From Bdellovibrio sp047344985 (GTDB lineage Bacteria; Bdellovibrionota; Bdellovibrionia; Bdellovibrionales; Bdellovibrionaceae), in NCBI RefSeq assembly GCF_047344985.1, contig NZ_CP178861.1:2542001-2606000 (forward strand): a stretch of DNA of 64,000 bases, written 5' to 3'. The position numbers and the translations under genes are program-made. The notes under the pieces are model-generated. The model did no database searches. It saw only the letters and a list, made by a program, of their open reading frames with translations, and was not told the origin of the DNA. Below are positions 52,665-62,759 of the stretch, in pieces. Each line of letters starts with the position of its first letter. Positions within the stretch are counted from its first letter, which is position 1.

Positions 52665-55600
52665 TTAAGGGAGGAAATACTCAATCAACGCAGGCAAGCC
52701 ATTTTGTTTGGCCATCATCACTAAACGCTTTGGTTTAGGACCTGACGCTGGTTTTACTAAAATACGACGACCTTCGCACGTGATATTATTCGCTGGCATT
52801 GTGAGCTGCGTGATCGTGTAGTGAGTGTTTTCAACAAGGGGCCAATTTGCAACAGAGCTTAAGTCACCCGCATTTGTGATATTTGCCTTATAGAGCTTAC
52901 CACCTGTGCAGTAATAAATATTTCCACTGTCATAGGTGAAACCTGAAGGACGCGAAGGCAGTGTCAAAAGTTTGTGTGTCATACCACCATGAACAACGTG
53001 CATCACACCTTCATAGGAAGATCCCGTAGTTCTAGTCGGATTCAAGAGCCATCCAGAAAGAGGACCATAATAAACAGGAGCCCCCATTCTATGCATTCCC
53101 GTCACGCCCAGATTACAACTTGTTGACGCTCCATCAGGGCACGAGTCCGTGCTTGAGTCCACCGCAATAGTTCCCGCAATAAAATCTGTTGAGGTCGGCG
53201 TAATCAAACGAAGATGGCTGTTGTTTTGAGCCGTTCCATTCCAGTAGAACTGATTAAATAAGATATTTCCCGCCTGGAAGGCCATCACCGCTGGAGAATA
53301 TCCGGTGAGTTGAAGATCAGCATAACTTAAAGATGTTTGTGTGTAGCTCGGTGTCGCGCCCTCACCGTCAAGAATTTGTTCCCACATTCCTGTGGCACGA
53401 TTCAATTTACAAATCCTGTGATAATTTGCGTAAGTGCTTGGAGCCGTCACTAGAACACTGTTTAAAGAACAGTTCATGTACAAATCCCCTGTAGCAGGAT
53501 TTGTCGCAAACGAGTTAGGCTCACCCCAATTTCCTAATGGAATTCTTTGCGCATTCGCTGCCGTCGCGTAATCCACAATACCGCTTTGGCCATTGCCCGC
53601 TATCAGTTGAACTTCAGGCGAAGCGCCGGGTCTCATCTCACGAATTTTATTTTCTTGATGATCTAGCATAATGACATTGTTGCCAACACCATGATCAATA
53701 TAAAACACAGAAGCCAAGCGCATATCTAATCCTGCTCCGCCGTCACCGGAATCTTTGCGCTGACCAAACAATGTATAAACGTTGCCGTTATAGACCGTGC
53801 GAATGATCCCGCGAGTGGAAAAGAAAATGCGACCGTAGCGATCCACGAAGACGTCATCTAAAGAAACCGCACATGATGTGGCTGCAGTTCCATCGGCACA
53901 GTCTCCCATTGCGCCCGTGCCAAGAACTCTTGTCCACGTGCCGTCATCATTCAGTCGAGAAACGGAATGTTCGGTATAACGATTAGACCGGTAAACCCGT
54001 CCATCCAGAGACTGCACGTCGTAATAGACAAGACTGTTGTTTGAAGCAAAGGGATGATTCGGATAAACACCATTACCAATCCATGTTGCCGGATCAAGCT
54101 CTGTCATATTTCCGTATGAATTTCCCGGCACACTGTACACGGCATTCACGTAGGCTTTTAAGATGTCACTTGTTTGCGGATCATAGCGCAAACTAAAGAA
54201 CGAATAAGGTTGCGTGTTCAAATCCCACGACGGCAGATCCTTCACACCCGTTCCTGAAAAACGGATGGATTCCACACGAGGTACGGCAAGAGATCCTTTG
54301 TAAACACGAATGCGACCCCCATTGTCTTTGGCAACGCCGGGCTTGTCAGAAACAAAGTATATATCTCCATTTGGCAGAGCTACAAAAATAGATCGCTTAC
54401 GAATCGTCCAAGATTCATCCAAGGACACATTTGTTGTCAGATTGATTTTTAAATCGCGAGGATCCGCAACAGTGTCTGCGGTGTTCGTTCCTAAATTTCC
54501 CGCAGGATCAGCTCCAATCAAAGTCTCAATTGTCATGGGTTCCACATTCGTATCAATACGGCGGATCATATAGCGGTCATAAACCAAGATGCGATTTTGA
54601 TAATCCAAAGTCGTGCGCAAGATTGCTTTTGCACGCGCTTGCTCAACAGGAATTCCATCACCAAAAGAATCTTCATTCGTCTTTGCTAAACGCAAAAGAA
54701 CTTTGGAGTTGTTTGTTTTAGGATCAATGTACATCAGGCCGTAAGAAGAATCGTTAAAGAAAATTTTCCCGTCCGTTGTTACAAGCAACGTTCCCGGAGC
54801 CATATCATTTCCAACCGTCGTATTAAAGACCGTCTTCTTGGCATTGCCGTTGTGGCCAGCGTCTTGATTTCCGGCAAGCAGGTTTAAATTCTGACTGTTC
54901 AACGGCGGACTGGTCACCTGCGAGGTCTGACCGTAGTTATCCGTCACACGCAATTGCAATTTAAAAAATGAATTATTCGGAAACGATGAATTCCAAACCC
55001 AACATCCCGTGTGAGGAGCGGAGTAACTGCAACTCGCTCCATTAGAAGAACTGTTACTTAAGGTGTCTGAGATCAACGTGTACTGACTTCCATCCGTTGA
55101 GGAATAAAGTTCCACTTTAGAAATACTGCCGTTATCACTGGCGGCCCATTTAATATAAACAGAAGCTCCGTTGGCGAAGTTCATATCCGCATTGATCGGT
55201 GGTGCATTGGGTGTCGTCGAATTGACGGTCAAGAAATTAGAAACCGTTGGTGGAGCATCATTGATATAATTGATGGTGTTAAAGTCTTTCTTCAGCGTCG
55301 CTGAATTTGTACTGATATTTCCGGCAACGTCACGAACCCACGCATAAATATTATAAGTGCCAAAATTAATTCCTAAAAAGAAATCGAAATCCACGAGTAA
55401 GAGATCTGGCAACTCTTCAAGGCCGGGCTTTGGTGCTTTCACGGAAACCCAACAAGCATCTGAAGCTGCGGGCACTGAGTTCGTGGTTTTAAAACAGAAA
55501 TCCGTAATCGCCGTTTCACCGTCGTGGGCTTGCAAACTCACCGTCACGTAAGAGCGAACCGTGTCTGAAGGTGTCAAAGATCCATTGATCTTCATTTGAT

Positions 55601-57512
55601 TGGCAGAAATCACAGGAGCAATCGTATCAACAACAGCATCAAAAGCATTGGACACTCCATAGCCTGTCAAACCGTTGTCATCCGTGAGCATCGCACGAAC
55701 TTTCATTCCCACTTGATAGGAAGGAGGCGCCCAATTCACCACAAAAGATTTTGCATTCATTGGACCGGCAAGTCCCAAGGCTCTGCTTGCAGCAAAGTTC
55801 CAGGTAGTTCCACCGTTTGTGGAGTACTGCAATGTCAAAACGGCCGATGCCGACACGGTGGTTTCTGTCACGTACACCACAAAAGGATAAGAAACGTTGA
55901 TGGCAAGTGTAGGCACAGGATCAAGGCTTAAGATCGGCGCCTTGCTATCGTAAGTGATCGTGAAGACAGTGGCGGTAGAAATATTTCCTGCTTCGTCGCG
56001 TGCATAGAAGCGCACGTTTCTTAAACCTTGTTGATCGCTAGCACTTAAATCGTAAATATAATTTTGCGCCGCCTTTGAACAAGAAATCCATCCAGAATCA
56101 CCCAGGGCTGGTGGCGTGTTTTGTTCTTTCATCAGAATAAATGTATGGTCACTACAATCATTCACCGTGAATTTTGCTAACGCCGCATTTGTTGTTGCAG
56201 GAGTATTAAGAGTCACATTCGGCGGAATGATTGTCGTATCTTTTGTCACTGAATAAAGTGCAATTGAGGAAGCATTTCCCGCCGCATCCGTGGAGGAAAC
56301 AGAAATATTTTTTGCACCATCAACACCCGTCAAAGACAAATTTACAGTGTAGGTTCCCGTAACGGAACAAGGAGTCGTTGTCGGACTTGGGGTAAAGTCG
56401 CCGGAAATATTGACTGTTAATCCCGCTTCACACGCTCCTGATAAGGTAAAGGCTGATTGAAATTTAGCTCCCGCAAGAGGAGCTGTGATGGTCAAAGCCG
56501 GAGCCGTTTTATCAATCACCACAACAGAGCTTTCAATCACGGAAGAAGGACCTTGCCAGTTATTCGCTTGGTCGCCACCAATTGTGCAAATGCGATAAGT
56601 TCCATCTCCACTAAAACTTAACGAAATAGGTGTTCCCGCAGGCACAGGCGTTGTAGCCATAATGGCTGCCCACTGACCAGAGCAGTCCGTGTCTTTCACC
56701 ACAATGTATTTGTACTGAGTTCCGCCGTCTGTCGGAGTTCCCACCGTCACCGTGCGAGGGGTATCGTCATTGCTTAATGAACTTCCTAAAGATCCTAAGG
56801 TCACGGGAAGAAGAGGTGCCACCGTGTCTTTGTTAAACGTTGTACTGACGTTTGTTCCGATATTTCCCGCGAGATCTTTTTGTTGAACTGTGAATGTGCG
56901 AAGGCCTTCATCAAGCCCCGCCACAGAGACAGCTCCAGAAAAACTTCCCCCAAGACACGTGAAAGTATTTAATAAAACACCCTCACTTAAAATTTCAACA
57001 GGGCCGTCATCGGATTCACATGCTCCGCCCACGGGAACGGCACCTGCAAAATCATTTCCCACTTCCGCAGAAATCGGAGCACCGAAAGAGACAACAGGAG
57101 CAACAACGTCTTTCAAAGCTGCGGACTCACTGCTGGAACTCACTCCCGCTAAGGACGTGACCGCAAGAACAATCCGATAATCCGTATCGCTCCAGTTTTG
57201 AGTGTCGACGTTCAAAGAAAATTTTTTATTTTTGCAAAGCGCTTTAAAATTTCGAGTGTCACTGACGGATAAAGAAGAATTCTGCGGAACAAAAGAGACC
57301 TGAATTTCTTGGTCTTCGTAGTAGCACTCCCCTTGAAGTTTTACGGAGCTTAAGTTTGTACCGGAATTAATAACGAGTGATTCCAAACGATCTCCGTTGG
57401 AATCCAAAAGGACGGGAGGTGTTAACGCATTAAAATCCGTGAGCTTGGAATTAAGGCTGCACCCTGCCCCCAATAGCAGTACCAAATTGAGAAGTACCTG
57501 TACGTTCCGCAT
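52665..57512 (-). CDS. Giant Ig-like/beta-propeller surface lipoprotein
   Basis: A 1615-residue lipoprotein, lipobox GAGC ending at C18. The first half (to about 860) has several Ig-like domains with repeated phrases such as DAAGNAS, DLAGNIGT and DEAGNIST. The second half (about 880-1600) contains TTDGKIFFNDSSYGLMYIDP and IRRIDTNVEPMTIETLIGAD, typical of NHL- or propeller-like repeats. It is likely displayed outside the cell for adhesion or recognition. It lies upstream of no other same-strand gene except the subtilisin, which has its own terminator. Confidence 0.85.
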   Translation of the reverse strand: MRNVQVLLNLVLLLGAGCSLNSKLTDFNALTPPVLLDSNGDRLESLVINSGTNLSSVKLQGECYYEDQEIQVSFVPQNSSLSVSDTRNFKALCKNKKFSLNVDTQNWSDTDYRIVLAVTSLAGVSSSSESAALKDVVAPVVSFGAPISAEVGNDFAGAVPVGGACESDDGPVEILSEGVLLNTFTCLGGSFSGAVSVAGLDEGLRTFTVQQKDLAGNIGTNVSTTFNKDTVAPLLPVTLGSLGSSLSNDDTPRTVTVGTPTDGGTQYKYIVVKDTDCSGQWAAIMATTPVPAGTPISLSFSGDGTYRICTIGGDQANNWQGPSSVIESSVVVIDKTAPALTITAPLAGAKFQSAFTLSGACEAGLTVNISGDFTPSPTTTPCSVTGTYTVNLSLTGVDGAKNISVSSTDAAGNASSIALYSVTKDTTIIPPNVTLNTPATTNAALAKFTVNDCSDHTFILMKEQNTPPALGDSGWISCSKAAQNYIYDLSASDQQGLRNVRFYARDEAGNISTATVFTITYDSKAPILSLDPVPTLAINVSYPFVVYVTETTVSASAVLTLQYSTNGGTTWNFAASRALGLAGPMNAKSFVVNWAPPSYQVGMKVRAMLTDDNGLTGYGVSNAFDAVVDTIAPVISANQMKINGSLTPSDTVRSYVTVSLQAHDGETAITDFCFKTTNSVPAASDACWVSVKAPKPGLEELPDLLLVDFDFFLGINFGTYNIYAWVRDVAGNISTNSATLKKDFNTINYINDAPPTVSNFLTVNSTTPNAPPINADMNFANGASVYIKWAASDNGSISKVELYSSTDGSQYTLISDTLSNSSSNGASCSYSAPHTGCWVWNSSFPNNSFFKLQLRVTDNYGQTSQVTSPPLNSQNLNLLAGNQDAGHNGNAKKTVFNTTVGNDMAPGTLLVTTDGKIFFNDSSYGLMYIDPKTNNSKVLLRLAKTNEDSFGDGIPVEQARAKAILRTTLDYQNRILVYDRYMIRRIDTNVEPMTIETLIGADPAGNLGTNTADTVADPRDLKINLTTNVSLDESWTIRKRSIFVALPNGDIYFVSDKPGVAKDNGGRIRVYKGSLAVPRVESIRFSGTGVKDLPSWDLNTQPYSFFSLRYDPQTSDILKAYVNAVYSVPGNSYGNMTELDPATWIGNGVYPNHPFASNNSLVYYDVQSLDGRVYRSNRYTEHSVSRLNDDGTWTRVLGTGAMGDCADGTAATSCAVSLDDVFVDRYGRIFFSTRGIIRTVYNGNVYTLFGQRKDSGDGGAGLDMRLASVFYIDHGVGNNVIMLDHQENKIREMRPGASPEVQLIAGNGQSGIVDYATAANAQRIPLGNWGEPNSFATNPATGDLYMNCSLNSVLVTAPSTYANYHRICKLNRATGMWEQILDGEGATPSYTQTSLSYADLQLTGYSPAVMAFQAGNILFNQFYWNGTAQNNSHLRLITPTSTDFIAGTIAVDSSTDSCPDGASTSCNLGVTGMHRMGAPVYYGPLSGWLLNPTRTTGSSYEGVMHVVHGGMTHKLLTLPSRPSGFTYDSGNIYYCTGGKLYKANITNAGDLSSVANWPLVENTHYTITQLTMPANNITCEGRRILVKPASGPKPKRLVMMAKQNGLPALIEYFLP

Positions 57513-57621
57513 ACTTTTTTATCGGAATAGAACGGGGTTCGCTAAATGGACTTGTACAAAATACGAACGTATTTAGAAAAATTTAATGTATCACACGTGG
57601 AATTTCACGAATAAGACGGAA

Positions 57622-57649
57622 ATAAAAAAGGCCCCCTCTCGGGAGCCTT
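57622..57649 (-). terminator. Rho-independent terminator
   Basis: GGCTCCC, loop GAGA, GGGGGCC with one T-G pair and six T on the minus strand. It ends the subtilisin gene and precedes the giant lipoprotein gene. Confidence 0.85.
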
Positions 57650-57663
57650 TCTCATTTTTCTGC

Positions 57664-59217
57664 TTAGTTAGATTTGCAGAATGGAAGATCTGGTTGGATC
57701 TGGCAGATGATTTGGCAGATCGCTGGATCACCAAGTGGGCAGTCGCCTGGCTCACCTGGGTTGCCTGGATCTTGTCCTGGAGGTTGACCAGGATTTGGTG
57801 GTTGGTTGCCACCTGATTTAGCGCCAACATTGATGTTCAATGAAGAAGCTGTTTTTCCGTCAGCGTCAGTCACAGTCACAGTTGTTGTACCGTTACCAGC
57901 CGCAGTCAAAGTACCGTTGTTGTCGATAGAAGCAACTGAAGTGTTGCTAGAAGCGAACTTGAACGGAGCTTTACCGTGAAGAACAGAGAATGCCAAAGTT
58001 GAAGATGGTTGGATTGTTGCTGCAGCAGGAACAAGAACCATTTTCTTAGCGATAACAGCGTCAACAGCTTCGAAAGCGTCAACACGGCAGTTACATGCAG
58101 TCTCGATAGAAACTTTAGCACCTGTCGTTTGAAGGATCGCACGAACCTGAGCACCAGTAAGCGATGGATCTTGAGCTTTCATCAAAGCTACAAGGCCTGA
58201 CACAAGCGGAGTTGCCATTGAAGTACCAGAAAGGTTTCCATACTTATTGTTTGGCAATGTGCTCATGATGTTTTCACCAGGAGAAGCTACGTGAACTGTT
58301 GCAGTTCCGTAGTTTGACCAAGATGGTTTTGCATCAGAAGGACCTGAAGCCGCAACTGTGATTGAGTTAGGGTATCCGTTGTTTGCTGGATACATTTCAG
58401 TTTTATCGTTGTTTTTACCATCGTTCGCAGCAGCCGCGATGAAGATAACACCTTTATCGTCAGCACGTTTGATCGCCTCAAGAAGAGGAGCCGCTGTAGA
58501 GCGAGGAACCGCTGCACCCCAAGATGCAGAGATGATTTGCGCGCCTTTTTCAACTGCGTAATCAATTGCTTTGATCGCGTTGTTAAGATCACCAGAACCG
58601 TCTTCACCCAAGAAGCGAAGTGGCATGATAGAAACTTCAGGAGACAAACCAATTGTCCCACCGTCAACCAAACCAGTCGCACCTACTGCACCAGCGCAGT
58701 GAGTACCGTGACCTGGATTTTGGAAACCCGTTTTATCCATTGGATCTGCATCGTTTTCTTTGAAGTCATAACCTTGGATCATGTTTGGAGCCAAAGATGG
58801 GTGTTTGTAGTCAACACCAGTATCGATAACAGCGACGATAACGTTACGGCTCCCCTTATTGCCGGCACGTTGCCAAGCTTTTTCAGCTTGAACTTTTGCA
58901 ATCGCCCACTGTTCTTTCAACGCAGCAGCATCAACTGGCGCAGTGAAAGCTCTGATTTTGAAGTTAGGAACAACGTACTCAACGCCTGGTTGAGAAAGAA
59001 GAGACGCCAAAGCTTGCGCTTCGTGAGACTTCTGGATGTTCACTTTTACAAGGCTAGCGTTTGCGTTGTGATCCATCATTTGGATCGTTGCAACTTTAGA
59101 CATTGCGACCGTGTTAAGCATGTTGAGAGCGCTTGTGTTGGAATATTTCACTAGATATTCGCCTGCGAATGCCTGTGAACCGAACAACAATGCACCTAAT
59201 AATAATGCACGTTTCAT
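57664..59217 (-). CDS. Secreted subtilisin-like serine protease (S8)
   Basis: A 517-residue protein with signal peptide MKRALLLGALLFGSQAFAGE, an inhibitor-I9-like propeptide (about 20-90) and the S8 catalytic domain: D132 in AVIDTGVDY, H170 in GHGTHCAGAV, N265 in AAANDG and S333 in LSGTSMATP. A Big_2-like Ig domain follows (about 390-470), then a Pro/Gly-rich linker and a Cys-containing tail. Strong GGAGGGGG upstream of the ATG. It would digest proteins outside the cell or in the periplasm and fits a predatory life style. Confidence 0.93.
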   Translation of the reverse strand: MKRALLLGALLFGSQAFAGEYLVKYSNTSALNMLNTVAMSKVATIQMMDHNANASLVKVNIQKSHEAQALASLLSQPGVEYVVPNFKIRAFTAPVDAAALKEQWAIAKVQAEKAWQRAGNKGSRNVIVAVIDTGVDYKHPSLAPNMIQGYDFKENDADPMDKTGFQNPGHGTHCAGAVGATGLVDGGTIGLSPEVSIMPLRFLGEDGSGDLNNAIKAIDYAVEKGAQIISASWGAAVPRSTAAPLLEAIKRADDKGVIFIAAAANDGKNNDKTEMYPANNGYPNSITVAASGPSDAKPSWSNYGTATVHVASPGENIMSTLPNNKYGNLSGTSMATPLVSGLVALMKAQDPSLTGAQVRAILQTTGAKVSIETACNCRVDAFEAVDAVIAKKMVLVPAAATIQPSSTLAFSVLHGKAPFKFASSNTSVASIDNNGTLTAAGNGTTTVTVTDADGKTASSLNINVGAKSGGNQPPNPGQPPGQDPGNPGEPGDCPLGDPAICQIICQIQPDLPFCKSN

Positions 59218-59390
59218 ATAATAACCCCCTCCGTGGTGAAAAAATCATATTCAGATTTGAACCACAAAGAATAGGAAAATCTTAAATAAATCTTAAATTT
59301 TTTGACACATTCCATCGAATATTGAACCCACTTGCGAACTTTTCAAGAATGATGTCCGCTGATTTTCAACATCCAAATGAGGAACATCAT

Positions 59391-60182
59391 ATGAGTCATC
59401 TGCACGCGATCATCTTGGGAATTATCGAAGGCATTACGGAATTTCTACCGATCTCATCAACGGGTCACATGGTGATTGCCAGCTCCATGATGGGCATTGA
59501 AGAGAGTGCTTTCACAAAGGCCTTTGAAGTTATCATCCAATTCGGCGCAATCATGTCAGTACTTGTTCTTTACTGGAGACGTTTTCTTCCTAACTGGAGC
59601 TTCTATAAAAAACTTTTCGTGGCATTTCTCCCGACAGCCGTCATTGGTTTTATCGTTAAAGATGTTGTCGATCATCTTTTAGGAAGCGTGCAAATCGTCG
59701 CATGGGCCTTAATTCTGGGCGGCGTCATTTTAGTGTGGTCCGACAAAATCTTCGCACATCTGACGTCGATGGGACGCAAGACAAGTGACCTATCATATAT
59801 AGATGCCGTGAAGCTGGGACTCTTTCAATCCATCGCGATGATCCCGGGTGTGTCCAGATCTGGAGCGACGATCATGGGCGGGTTGACACTTGGCATGAAT
59901 AAAAAAGAGGCAGCGGAGTTTTCATTTTTTTTAGCGGTCCCAACAATGGCCGCAGCCACAGGATATAAATTGTTAAAAATCTACAAGACAATTGAACCTG
60001 CCCAGATCAGCACTTTAGCGATCGGCTGCTTCGTGGCCTTCATTGTCGCGATGCTTGCGATCAAATTTTTTATCGGTATAGTGACTCGCTACGGATTTAG
60101 AGGCTTCGGTTACTACCGTATCGCCTTGGGAATCGTGATCTTGATCATGATCTACTCCGGCAAAAATCTTCAAATGATGTAA
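59391..60182 (+). CDS. uppP: Undecaprenyl-diphosphatase UppP
   Basis: About 263 residues. The ATG at 59391 is chosen because AGGAA is upstream and the protein then has the family's length; an in-frame start at 59322 adds 23 residues that do not fit. IIEGITEFLPISSTGHM near 10 and MIPGVSRSGATIMGG near 156 are the two BacA/UppP active-site segments. The enzyme recycles undecaprenyl carrier lipid for cell-wall synthesis. A tandem AAATCTTA-type repeat lies upstream near 59278-59298. Confidence 0.93.
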   Translation: MSHLHAIILGIIEGITEFLPISSTGHMVIASSMMGIEESAFTKAFEVIIQFGAIMSVLVLYWRRFLPNWSFYKKLFVAFLPTAVIGFIVKDVVDHLLGSVQIVAWALILGGVILVWSDKIFAHLTSMGRKTSDLSYIDAVKLGLFQSIAMIPGVSRSGATIMGGLTLGMNKKEAAEFSFFLAVPTMAAATGYKLLKIYKTIEPAQISTLAIGCFVAFIVAMLAIKFFIGIVTRYGFRGFGYYRIALGIVILIMIYSGKNLQMM

Positions 60183-60206
60183 CTTGCAACAATAGAGAAG
60201 CTATAA

Positions 60207-61355
60207 ATGGAAAAATATATTTTTGAAGAGTCGTCCTTTTTTTCAGCTGAAATCGCAAATCTTTTAAAGACGACTTATTTTGTGATGCCGAACTGGAAAT
60301 GGTGTGTGCTTGCAATCGCTATCACTTTGGGAATCGTTCTTCGTCCTATTATTCAGTTCGTTCTTAAAGAAATTAAAAAGCACAATCCCTTCACAAAAAA
60401 ATTCCCAACTAGTTTTTCTGCGCACTTTTTAAATCTGAAAGTTGAGCGCCCTATTGCTTGGATCTTGGTGATCTTTTTTTGGTTTGCCACAGGCGATGCG
60501 ATTGGGCTTACAGGCAAGTTTGAAATTTACTACAACCATTTCTTGCGCGGCCTTTTAGCTCTTTATGCGATCCGTTTGGTTTACTACGCTGTAGATGCTG
60601 GCGGAAATGTTCTTAAAGAGATGGCCGCTAAAACAGAAAGCACTTACGACGATCAGCTTGTGCCTTTTGCGACAAAATCCATGAAGGTGTTGGTTGTCGT
60701 TTTAGGTATCCTGATTGCCTTGCAAAGTTTTGGTTTGAATGTGATGTCCATCCTTGCCGGTCTGGGACTGGGAGGTTTGGCCCTCGCTTTGGCAGCGCAA
60801 GACACAGCGGCGAATCTTTTTGGTTCGATCACGATCTTATTCGATCATCCTTTTAAAGTGGGCGATTGGGTAAAAATCAAAGACATGGAAGGCACTGTAG
60901 AAGATATTGGCTTTCGTTCAACACGCATTCGCACGTTTTATAATTCTGTGATCACAATTCCCAATGCGATGATGGCAAAAGAAACCATCGACAATATGGG
61001 AATCCGCCCTGCCCGTCGCATTCGTCAGATTTTGGGTTTAACTTACGAAACTCCTCCAGAAAAAATTGAACAGTTCTGTGAGCAGGTCCGTTACCTCATC
61101 ACCAAACACCCGAAAGTAAATCCGGAAACTGTGACGGTCCGCTTTAACAACTACAACGCTTCTTCTTTAGATGTGTTGGTGAATTTCCATTTGGAAGTTT
61201 TCACCGGAGCTGAGGAGCTTGAACATCAACAGGCAATTTTCATAGAGATCCTCAAAATTGCAGCGGGATTGAAAGTAGACTTCGCATATCCGACACAAAC
61301 AGTTTACTACAAAGGTACTGACGAAGTTCCAGCACTTCCACTCGGTCAGACCTAA
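60207..61355 (+). CDS. MscS-family mechanosensitive channel
   Basis: A 382-residue protein with about four helices. ILAGLGLGGLALALAAQDTA near 188-207 is the pore-lining helix, and LFDHPFKVGDWVKIKDMEGT near 213-232 starts the beta domain typical of MscS. It would open under membrane tension to release solutes, useful in osmotic shock such as prey lysis. It lies 24 nt after uppP. Confidence 0.9.
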   Translation: MEKYIFEESSFFSAEIANLLKTTYFVMPNWKWCVLAIAITLGIVLRPIIQFVLKEIKKHNPFTKKFPTSFSAHFLNLKVERPIAWILVIFFWFATGDAIGLTGKFEIYYNHFLRGLLALYAIRLVYYAVDAGGNVLKEMAAKTESTYDDQLVPFATKSMKVLVVVLGILIALQSFGLNVMSILAGLGLGGLALALAAQDTAANLFGSITILFDHPFKVGDWVKIKDMEGTVEDIGFRSTRIRTFYNSVITIPNAMMAKETIDNMGIRPARRIRQILGLTYETPPEKIEQFCEQVRYLITKHPKVNPETVTVRFNNYNASSLDVLVNFHLEVFTGAEELEHQQAIFIEILKIAAGLKVDFAYPTQTVYYKGTDEVPALPLGQT

Positions 61356-61367
61356 GGCAGTGCGTCG

Positions 61368-62759
61368 ATGCGGAGGGATATGCGCCTCCGCTTTATTGGT
61401 GTTACCTTAACGCCTATGCAACCAAAAGATATTCTTCATAGTCCGCATCTTAAAGCGGCTCGCCACAAAGTTTTTTTCAATCTTCCATTTTGGATTTCTG
61501 CCGGAGTCGCTGCCGCCATAGCCGTTGGTTACAACATCATTTTTAAAATATGTGAAGAGTGGGCGTTGTCGCACTCGAAAGATTCTATTTTATTAGTCAC
61601 GGCACCTCTTGCTCTTTTAGCTTCTTTTTTAATTGGATATTTCTTTTCTAAAGAGGCGATCGGGAGCGGTATTCCGCAAGTCATTGCGGCAGTCGAACTT
61701 TCCAATGAGAACCATCCCTTTTTGAAAAAGCTTTTAAGTATTCCGATGTTGATCACAAAGATTCTTGGTTCTTGTATTTGCGTTCTCGGCGGCGGGGTCT
61801 CAGGACGCGAAGGTCCGACGTTGCAAGTTTCAACTTCTGTATTTTATCAGATTTCGCGTTTCTGGCCGAAGAGATTTCCAAAACCTCAACTGCCCGCCAT
61901 GATTCTTGCTGGTGGTGCTGCGGGTCTCGCGTCAGCCTTTAATACGCCCTTAGGCGGAATTGTTTTTGCCATTGAAGAACTTTCGAAAACACATATCAGC
62001 GTAGTGCGCACGGCTGTTTTTCAAGCGGTCATCATCGCCGGTATTTTGGCGCAGCTTTTTTTGGGAAATTATCTTTACCTCGGAAACACCAGCTTCGGCC
62101 AGTTTCCTGCTTACGTTCTTTATCAAACCATTGTTATTGCCGCCATTGTTGGGATGAGTAGTGGCTTGTTTGCAGAAAGTCTTTATCGCATCACAAAGTG
62201 GAGAGCTTCGCAGTCATTTTGGATTAAAGTAGCAATGACCTTAATGTGCGGAGGTCTTTTAAGTCTTACGATCTATCTTTGCGGTCCAAGCACGGTCGGT
62301 GCCGGAAAATCCGTGATGATTGAACTTCTTAAAAATCCGCATGAACCCGCAAGTCCGCTTCTGCCGATTTCTCGAATTTTCGGAAACTTCTTTACTTATA
62401 TCGGTGGCGTTATCGGCGGTGTCTTTGCTCCGGCCCTAGCTAGTGGCGCAGCGATGGGACAGTACTTCAGTCAATTATTTGGCTTTACGAATGCCAAACT
62501 GATGATCATGGTCGGCATGGTGGCTTTTTTGACAGGCATCACACGCACACCGTTTACTTCGTTCGTTCTGGTTTTAGAGATGAGTGATTCGCACGAGATT
62601 ATTTTGTATCTGATGCTTTCCTCAGTTATCGCCAACGTGGCGGCCCGAGTTTTCGCGCCAAAATCTTTCTATGAGCAAGCTGCTCACGATTTGATTAATA
62701 AACAATCTGAAACGCCCGGGACGGTGGAGCATCGTCATGGTACTTCACCAGTTCCATAG
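61368..62759 (+). CDS. ClC-family chloride channel or transporter
   Basis: Up to 463 residues; ATG codons at 61368, 61380 and 61416 are possible and none has a well-spaced Shine-Dalgarno. Selectivity motifs GSGIPQVI near 103, GGVSGREGPTLQ near 142 (with gating Glu) and FNTPLGGIVFAIEEL near 188 are those of ClC proteins. It moves chloride, possibly in exchange for protons. Its 3' end overlaps the convergent gene by 65 nt. Confidence 0.9.
   Translation: MRRDMRLRFIGVTLTPMQPKDILHSPHLKAARHKVFFNLPFWISAGVAAAIAVGYNIIFKICEEWALSHSKDSILLVTAPLALLASFLIGYFFSKEAIGSGIPQVIAAVELSNENHPFLKKLLSIPMLITKILGSCICVLGGGVSGREGPTLQVSTSVFYQISRFWPKRFPKPQLPAMILAGGAAGLASAFNTPLGGIVFAIEELSKTHISVVRTAVFQAVIIAGILAQLFLGNYLYLGNTSFGQFPAYVLYQTIVIAAIVGMSSGLFAESLYRITKWRASQSFWIKVAMTLMCGGLLSLTIYLCGPSTVGAGKSVMIELLKNPHEPASPLLPISRIFGNFFTYIGGVIGGVFAPALASGAAMGQYFSQLFGFTNAKLMIMVGMVAFLTGITRTPFTSFVLVLEMSDSHEIILYLMLSSVIANVAARVFAPKSFYEQAAHDLINKQSETPGTVEHRHGTSPVP

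Noticed and set aside
58537..59154. 205-codon plus-strand frame inside the subtilisin gene
   Set aside because: It lies opposite the conserved S8 domain and has no recognisable motif or start signal.
59311..59330. TTGACA as -35 of the uppP promoter
   Set aside because: No acceptable -10 box is found 16-18 nt downstream; the only AT-rich candidate is 12 nt away.
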